Part shown: positions 33,701 to 38,920 of the stretch, in pieces
How the letters are laid out: every line of letters begins with the position of its first letter
Position numbering within the stretch: the first letter of the stretch is position 1
From: Candolleomyces eurysporus
Taxonomy: Eukaryota > Basidiomycota > Agaricomycetes > Agaricales > Psathyrellaceae
Assembly (NCBI GenBank): GCA_027579435.1
Contig: JANBPK010000987.1
Span: forward strand, 1-38,920
DNA length: 38,920 bases
Direction of reading: 5' to 3'
Notes under the pieces: model-generated
The model's input: only the letters and a program-made list of their open reading frames with translations
What the model was told of the DNA's origin: nothing
The model's database searches: none
Program-made: the position numbers and the translations under genes

Positions 33701-36700
33701 ATTTTNAAAGACACCTGTGTAATCAACAAGTTAAATCCATAGCTTAAAAGTCCCAGAAACTGGTCCTACATCACTGGGTGCAATGACGACCACTGGCTCC
33801 GAGGAGTGGGAGGCTGTGGGAGGGAGGGTCACTGTCCAGGATACCCTGCGCGCACGAAAGCGGGCTTTCTTTCTGACTTCTTCTTCTTCGAAGCTCCGCG
33901 CTCAGCTTCCATCGCCACGGTGGGATTGGTAGCTGCGTCTAAGCACAATGCGCAGCCGATAGTGGGGACCACCGAGTCCTGAAGCGGTCGATGTGAGGTG
34001 TGACGTCTGCAATACAAAGTGAGCTGGGACTCACCCCTTCCACATGAGCGCCCTGATTTTGTTGCGATTTTCTCATGAGATACGACGATGAGGAGGTCTT
34101 GGTGCACCGTCCCATCGAATCCAAGGCACGCCCGCCGCTTTATTGGGCTTTGCCCTGGTGCTGCCTATCACCTCGGGCGCTATAAATTCCCTGGCAAATG
34201 ACCGTCACAGTCCTAAATGAAGCGTCCAGGGTGCCAGGCACGACCTTCGGATCCAGAGTGTACGCTGTGGGTAAATCCGCTCATGAAACTGAGAGTACAA
34301 GGATAAGAGAAAGGACTGACCTGTCTATCGCCTTATTCCTTCTTTAGCGAAGTAGTTGTTCCTAAGTCGCTGAGATGTAACCAGGATGTAAGATCATCTA
34401 GTATTGCCTACTCTACATCGCGTCAGGAGGTAGTAACAGACACACTCACGATTTTTGCGGGCGAGCTACACATCCATGGGATGCATCAGAGACCTGTTAC
34501 CACAGAGCCCCTGGCTTGTATGTGCAGCGCGGTGGAGATCCCAGAGCGCGTCATCGATATCGATGTCGGCCACTCGGCACCTTGCCCTCTCGCTACGACG
34601 GCAAAAGAGATTACACCGGGGCCGAGGGTGATTCCAATGACACAGTTTTGGTGAGGAGTACCTTATTGAATTGCCCCGAGGCGTACTTGCACTCGCACAC
34701 CCACGCCGATGAGAATCCCCGTCCTGGGTGAGCGGCTGCGGCCCGTTTGGTGCCTTGGACTTTTCCCAGCCGGCTCAGAAATATGCGGTACCCAGGAGGC
34801 CCATCATAGCCCATTATGCGAACGTACTGCAACATTGCAGTGTGGATGGGAAGAGAGGTTAAAAATGGCAAGTAAATCCAAAGGAATCCAGGAGAGAACA
34901 GTGATCCACAGGCCCTCATAATTATAATTGACGGAGCGCGGCTCCGATTGATCCACATCACCCGCTTTTCTTGCTTCCGAACCACCTGTGGCGGTCGATG
35001 TGGACTCCTCAAGCACCAGCTGCAGGCTGTCCATGGCGCGCTCGAAACTTGTATAATGTCTTAAGTTGTTCTGTCGTTTGTAATATCAGCTGTAGGTCGG
35101 TCTGACAGATTTTTTCTGAATTCATAACGTTACAAACAACATTTTTCATGCGCTTTTTGCAATGCCCTTTGTTGAGCTCGTGATAATGCATCAAATCCCA
35201 TCTTGATGAGAGCCTGGAAAGTTCACTTGAAGGTGGGAGGCATGCCCAAGTCTTTCTAAGAAATCTCTTCTGGACCCGGTGTGAAACAGGGCGTATGGCA
35301 GCTCTGCATCACCTCTACCCACAGGCTCCCGGACGAGGCCCATGCTCTTCATCTCCTAATTAACCTGGGCCGGTCGGTACCGTATGTCTGTTTGATAGTA
35401 TCAAATGAGTGCAACAAGTTCGAGACAATCGTGGCAGCAACTGGGAACCACAGCTCATCAGAAATTGCTGATCGTTATAGCCTTGTGACCTGGACCATAT
35501 ACACAGACGTCAAATGTCTGAAGATGCGTTGTGCGTTACCCCAGTCGTACAAGAGACTGAGGTACCAGAATACATCAAGGTGCCTGTTTGTTCTCATTGA
35601 CCCCTCGAACCTCAGGATACCCAGATGTTAATGATCAATATCAGCAAGTTATGCTTCGGATTCACTCGTGGAATAGCTCACTTGAATGTACTAGTGTGTG
35701 ATGATTGAACTTGTTTAAGTTATTCGATAACGCTCGGATCTGCACCAGGCAATCGAAACCAGCACGATAATCTAAAGTTAAACTTAGGCGCGACGCAATT
35801 CAATCGTGTACGATTTCCCAGCGCTTGCCCTTGAATGTTATCTTCGACTTGCCTTATACAACACTCAGGGAACCCGAATCTCTACTTCGTCTTCTTTCTC
35901 TTCGTCCTCATGTTAGAGTTGTCATCATTATGGAGACAGTCGAGGTATGTCGATATTAATATCACTATCAGTATCTACACATGTAAAAAGTTTTCTCACC
36001 GAGTAATGTAATTCCAAAAACATCTGAGTGTCCGACGCCAGTGGAACGTGCCCTTTTGGGCGGGCATGTGTGCTGTACGCGGGAACGTCAAGTGCTACGA
36101 CAATCCTACATTTACCCACAGCAAGTCCACGGGCCAACCAAAGCAGCGAACGTCACTCCCACGTTGACTACGGAACTTCGAGATAGATAAGTACTATGTT
36201 GGCTTGCACCGGAGTAACTAGGTGTAGGTGTGAAGTTGATCTCAGCTGGCAGTGCTTAACAGCCCAACATACCGCTAGCGCTGGGAACGGTGCCCTGCAT
36301 TGCCCTTCCGTGTCGAACTAGAGAAGATCCTGGACAGGCGCAAGAATATGTCTCTTCACTTCTCTTTTCGGGTCCCGGTGATAGTTTCGCCGGCCCAAGT
36401 ACCTTGACTCGATCCCCTTTACCCGTGGCCAGCGTCCTCGATGTCCGCTCAGGGAGAATCGGCAAGATATCATCTCACAATGAACTCGAAGCCGTAGCTC
36501 CGACTTCGAACCCCTCTACACCCCTAGAGTGAACTCGGATCGCCTCTTGAGCTTAAGTTTCTGAATCTGCCTATCCGGGAGGGCCCAGACGAATGGTAGT
36601 AGGTTGTAAGATGACCTTCGTTGTTGGAAGTAGCAAACGATGAGATCGAACGTCATCTTTAATACGTCCTTTGTTTAAACTCTCGCAGGCAATTAGGACC
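30789..36700. other. Gene-poor region, right part
   Basis: About 5.9 kb without a supported gene. Base-quality problems cluster at 31,100-31,340 (Ns beside T and C runs). The frame at 31990-32331 plus and its opposite at 31924-32238 minus overlap; neither has a motif. The frames at 34611-35012 minus and 35281-35631 plus are long but motif-free. A 14-bp palindrome, CATCGATATCGATG, lies at 34552-34565. No RNA gene was recognised. Confidence 0.35.
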
Positions 36701-36879
36701 GTCTACGGCGGTGGAGCCAGTGCGGGTATACGATGAAGACATCGAAGCCAGCGATGTAATAGTGCTCGGATTCATGAATCCACGACTGATGTCAAGCCTG
36801 GGGAAAGGAGGAGGAGATATAGCGGAAGGTGAACAACATACCTGGCCTCAGCAACCCACCAGGAACGTCACACTTGACA

Positions 36880-37830
36880 TCGATATATTCAGAGGATTCC
36901 GACAGGATGTCATCTTTCGGAATACGCCATATTTGTCAACTAATTTGAACCCACGTCCATATAGTTGTCTTCAATACAATCGGAACTGAATATTATGTCT
37001 TCCCCTTGGACTTCTGTTGAGCGGGAGCCATGGGAATAGCTGGGCATTTGTTGCAATTCCTTTGAATTCCTTCGCTTGAACTCCTGCCCACTGCAGGCTT
37101 CGAACTTAGGGGTTGTGGCTTGAGAAACTTACAACATCATCGTTTAGGAAACTAGTTTCCCCGAAGTTTGAACGGGTTGACGAAATCGATATTAAAATTC
37201 CTATACACAGTCAAATCATCGATGACAACGCTCTGCAACGAGGCCAACGGGGGCTGCAATGAGGTAAGACACATGCTGGAGCTATGGAAAAGATGTCGGC
37301 CCACAGGTAAGGTAATTAGCAAAGATTCCGTCAAACGACGGCACCCTAGCTCCAACAACCTGTCAATTCTCCTGTGTAAAATAATCAGCGTATTGGAGAT
37401 ACGAATTCTCACCTTCAAACGAGCATCAACGCTCCATAAGATAGTATTCAGGGGATTCGGCAGTGCGACGTTCCTCCGCAGAAGCTCCGGTGCATCGAGC
37501 TTGCCTGCGCAGACATGGGAGTCGTCAGCGAAACACTTCCCAAGAGTGCAAGGGAAAAAACATCGAGAAGGGTCGAATTGGAAAAGTTGGACGACTTGAA
37601 TGAGGAAAGTCCAAACGAGGAAGATTGGTTGATCATGGAAGAAGCGACCGTGACCAGGAGGCAAGATCGTCAAGCAGAGATATGTGTTTGTGAGAGGTTT
37701 AAAAGGGCTTCTTTCCCCGACGTTTGTCAAACTCCACCAATAGCTGCAGTCGTAGATTTCAAAGTGATAGAACTATCGGCTTTGGATTCCAGAGGATTCA
37801 CCGGGATGTAATTCAATGCTCCAATAGATC
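36880..37830 (+). repeat. Three diverged copies of a short fragment in degenerate sequence
   Basis: Copies start with ATTCAG[AG]GGATTC or TTCCAGAGGATTC near 36,886, 37,446 and 37,788 and remain alignable for about 30-60 bp with small gaps. Frames around them are short and shifted relative to one another: the first reads GFRQDVIFRN; the third, in another frame, reads IHRDVIQC followed by ILEDKGD. The coding-like stretch 37515-37811 (VELEKLDDLNEESPNEEDWL) lies between copies two and three. This could be decayed duplicate exons of one gene family. Confidence 0.3.
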
Positions 37831-38569
37831 CATATTGGAGGACAAAGGAGATTGACGGGCATAAGCGGACTGGAAACGAGGGTCGTTCAGACGCAAGGCA
37901 GCAATTCTATTCGCATCGATTACCATCTGTATTCGCAAAGAAACCGTGGGCGAAACTGAAAGCAACGCGTAGCACAGTCGCAGAAACAAGGAAAGTTAGC
38001 ATCGACAAGAAACCTCTGGATCATCAGTTCTGTCTCGAGCAAACCTCGGTAACTGGTTACTGGATCTAGGAAATCGAAGACTCAGAACGCATCCTTTCCA
38101 CAAAGAACACGCCCAGTATGTTTGGATGCCGTTCTTCGGACGACGTTTCCGACAAGTTGACACCAGAATAGAATGCTCGTATGCGGTTAGATGAGACGCC
38201 GCAGTAAAAGAATGCCTGCAGTATAGCTCTCCCAGAGGTGATATTCAATGTCGTTCGGAGTAGCGACAACGAGGCCTAGGTGAGGATGATAGACTTGTGA
38301 GCATAATATCACATTTATCCACCGATCGCTGGAAGGACTACCCCAAAAGCCTTTGGCTCCTAGATTGTTATTCTCCCCGAAAGTTGGGTCGCTCTCTGGA
38401 GTGGCGTCTGTGATCCCTTGCTGCGCCGTGACGGCCGTAGATCAATGGGTCGAAGTGCCTCGTGCTGGTGGATCCGAAATGTGTTTGCTTGGTGGAAAGA
38501 TTTTATCGATAGCTTGACCCGGTTCTGACTCGATTGCTCGTGACCGTCCAGCATTAGTAACGGCTCCAG

Positions 38570-38722
38570 TTTCACGAATTCGAGAATTCGAGCGTCCCGA
38601 ACGCAACGATCGAATCCAGGACCCATAGAGGACGTCCGGAAGACATCAGGGACCTTCTGTTTAGCATGCCTCAGCCATGGCTGGTTCATGCGATTGAAGA
38701 ATTGAAAGAACCAGAGTTTTGA
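38570..38722 (+). CDS. Possible terminal exon, unrecognised
   Basis: After a CTCCAG acceptor ending at 38569 the frame is open for 50 codons to TGA at 38720. It starts FHEFENSSVPNATIES and ends with a protein-like stretch: DIRDLLFSMPQPWLVHA, then IEELKEPEF. No upstream exon could be assigned with confidence, and no family was recognised. The overlapping minus-strand frame (38360-38689) is longer but has no motif. Confidence 0.2.
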   Translation, partial: FHEFENSSVPNATIESRTHRGRPEDIRDLLFSMPQPWLVHAIEELKEPEF

Positions 38723-38920
38723 ACCAGAAAGCGCCCAAATTTAGCCATTAGTCTCAGGGTTCAATCTACTGCGAGCTGACAATGTTAGGGGGGTCCGATC
38801 CTTCCGCAGGCCCTTTCAAACAAAAGCAGGCCAAGATTGGGTTAGGCGTTATGCGAGCGTGAAGATAACGATGTCTCAGCCACCGTGAGTAAAATTCTCT
38901 ATTCACCAGCCAGGTACTGG

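Noticed and set aside
34611..35012. 133-codon minus-strand frame
   Set aside because: No motif; overlapped by equally open plus-strand frames.
35281..35631. 116-codon plus-strand frame
   Set aside because: No motif or splice-compatible neighbours.
37152..37730. 192-codon minus-strand frame, the longest in the right part
   Set aside because: Residue pattern is not protein-like, and the plus strand carries the more coding-like acidic stretch over 37515-37811; neither is convincing.

Overview
The window looks like nuclear DNA of a mushroom-forming basidiomycete (Agaricomycetes). Genes are split by many short introns, mostly 53-75 nt with GTRNGY donors. The recognisable families are typical of that group: a NACHT-domain STAND protein with the 'GWKLLLENTAPNAL' lead-in, TPR proteins of the 'ALGLRPAPHPDR' type, an F-box/beta-propeller-like protein, a fungal multi-pass membrane protein of unknown function, and a disordered protein with repeated 'NGIEIDLDG' modules. 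Identification is by eye from motifs and splice logic; no database search was possible.

Layout. Positions 1-14,750 are gene-dense: the 3' end of a TPR gene (+), a broken small secreted-protein gene (+), a membrane protein (-), an F-box protein (+), a NACHT protein (+), the mitochondrial Hsp70 escort protein Zim17/Hep1 (+), a possible unrecognised transcription unit near 11.2-12.1 kb, and the disordered protein (-) with a pyrimidine-rich 3' flank. From 14,750 to about 25,510 there is a 10.8 kb stretch with no gene I can support. It holds many ambiguous bases and a diverged tandem duplication of about 360-370 bp units. MKT1 (25.5-28.3 kb, +) and a serine/acid-rich protein ending in a C2HC-type finger (28.7-29.6 kb, +) follow. 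From 29.6 kb to the end there is again no well-supported gene: first about 1 kb of pyrimidine-rich 3' flank, then degenerate sequence with short repeated fragments near 36.9-37.8 kb and a possible terminal exon at 38.6-38.7 kb.

How the genes relate. This is not an operon-like system. Housekeeping genes (ZIM17, MKT1) sit beside lineage-expanded families (NACHT, TPR, F-box), which in agarics are thought to act in non-self recognition, programmed cell death and protein turnover. I found no convincing undescribed multi-gene system. The items most worth a second look are the junction segment in front of the NACHT domain, a PP1-docking-like motif in the disordered protein, the atypical C-terminal finger, and two single Ns at homopolymers that create false frameshifts in otherwise intact genes.
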